Shown piece after piece: positions 5,828 to 6,040 of a DNA stretch of 6,040 nt (position 1 is the stretch's first letter; each line of letters opens with the position of its first letter). The position numbers and the translations under genes were made by a program. This stretch comes from Thermoplasmata archaeon (GTDB lineage Archaea > Thermoplasmatota > Thermoplasmata > Lutacidiplasmatales > UBA184), in the NCBI GenBank assembly GCA_030040625.1, contig JASHTI010000112.1, forward strand, positions 1-6,040. Reading direction: 5' to 3'. The notes beneath the pieces were generated by a model. It had not been told where the DNA came from. It saw nothing but the letters and a program-made list of their open reading frames with translations, and searched no databases.

Positions 5828-5852
5828 GCCGGGGGCGCGGGCCGCGCGCCCC

Positions 5853-6040
5853 GTCGTCCTCGTCGACACGAACGCGCTGTTCCTGCCGTTCCGCTGGCGT
5901 CTCCCGCTCGTCGCCGAGGTCGAGCGGCTGGTCCCCGGCGCGGTCCTCGCGGTCCCCTCGAGCGTCCACGGCGAGCTCGACGCCCTCGAGGCGCGCGGCG
6001 CTCCGCTCGCCGCCCTCGCGCGGGCGTTCGCGCGGCGTCT
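5853..6040 (+). CDS. PIN-domain protein, Fcf1/Nob1-like, 3' end outside window, start unresolved
   Basis: About 62 codons are visible. They begin with a short beta-strand and the first catalytic acidic motif VVLVDTNALFLPF (Asp codon 5865-5867), continue through AEVERLVPGAVLAVPSSV, and reach the second acidic position in HGELDALEARG. This order (DTN, then a strand ending in P-S/V, then ELxxL) is the N-terminal half of a PIN nuclease, and the LFLPF continuation is typical of the archaeal Fcf1-like group linked to rRNA processing. From memory, this archaeal family is often found near aIF2-gamma and rpoE' (RNA polymerase subunit Rpo7), which can be tested downstream. The frame is open back to 5760, after a TGA at 5757-5759, but contains no ATG, GTG or TTG; coordinates here start at the conserved strand rather than at a known start codon. 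The gene closely follows the ligase and is probably co-transcribed with it. Confidence 0.8.

Noticed and set aside
4067..5869. 600-codon open frame on the minus strand opposite the ligase
   Set aside because: It is an antisense shadow without motifs; the ligase on the plus strand carries all the ANL-family motifs in order.
1..6040. Mobile element, CRISPR array or defence island
   Set aside because: No transposase or integrase motif, no regularly spaced repeats and no terminal inverted repeats; base composition looks uniform across the window.

Overview
The base composition is very GC-rich (about 70 %). The best-supported reading is an archaeal chromosome segment, probably a high-GC member of the Thermoplasmatota or a relative. 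Three things point there: a truncated gene at the right end for an Fcf1/Nob1-like PIN-domain protein of archaeal style; short AT-rich boxes about 25-28 bp upstream of start codons that lack Shine-Dalgarno sites (TATA box plus leaderless mRNA); and a sequon-rich secreted protein anchored by a C-terminal membrane helix with a Pro/Gly tail. The lineage is inferred, not proven.

Left part (1-347): the Pro/Gly/Ala-rich C-terminal tail of an unidentified upstream gene overlaps, by a GTGA stop/start, a small two-helix membrane protein of unknown function. Next (381-2072) is a complete urocanate hydratase gene (hutU, histidine degradation), apparently transcribed from its own promoter and with no other hut gene in view.

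Middle part (2073-3686): a 140-bp control region holds two copies of TCCGGCGGAA on either side of a TATA box, then a hairpin that would sit at the start of the mRNA. It precedes a 455-residue predicted surface glycoprotein with signal peptide, 11 N-glycosylation sequons, a juxtamembrane Cys pair, one membrane helix and a Pro-rich tail. A perfect 11-bp inverted repeat lies in the 106-bp gap between this gene and the convergent Nudix gene.

Right part (3687-6040): a Nudix hydrolase on the minus strand and an AMP-forming acyl-CoA synthetase-like ligase on the plus strand diverge from a gap of about 95 bp that has one clear TATA-like element. Just after the ligase begins the PIN-domain gene, cut by the window end. 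No ATG, GTG or TTG is available to start it in the stretch read here.

The genes do not form one pathway. The window looks like housekeeping and metabolic genes plus a lineage-specific cell-surface protein. I found no CRISPR array, insertion sequence, tRNA or rRNA, and no recognisable defence system. The points most worth following are the missing start of the PIN gene, the organisation of the surface-glycoprotein gene and its promoter, and the shared style of C-terminal tails.
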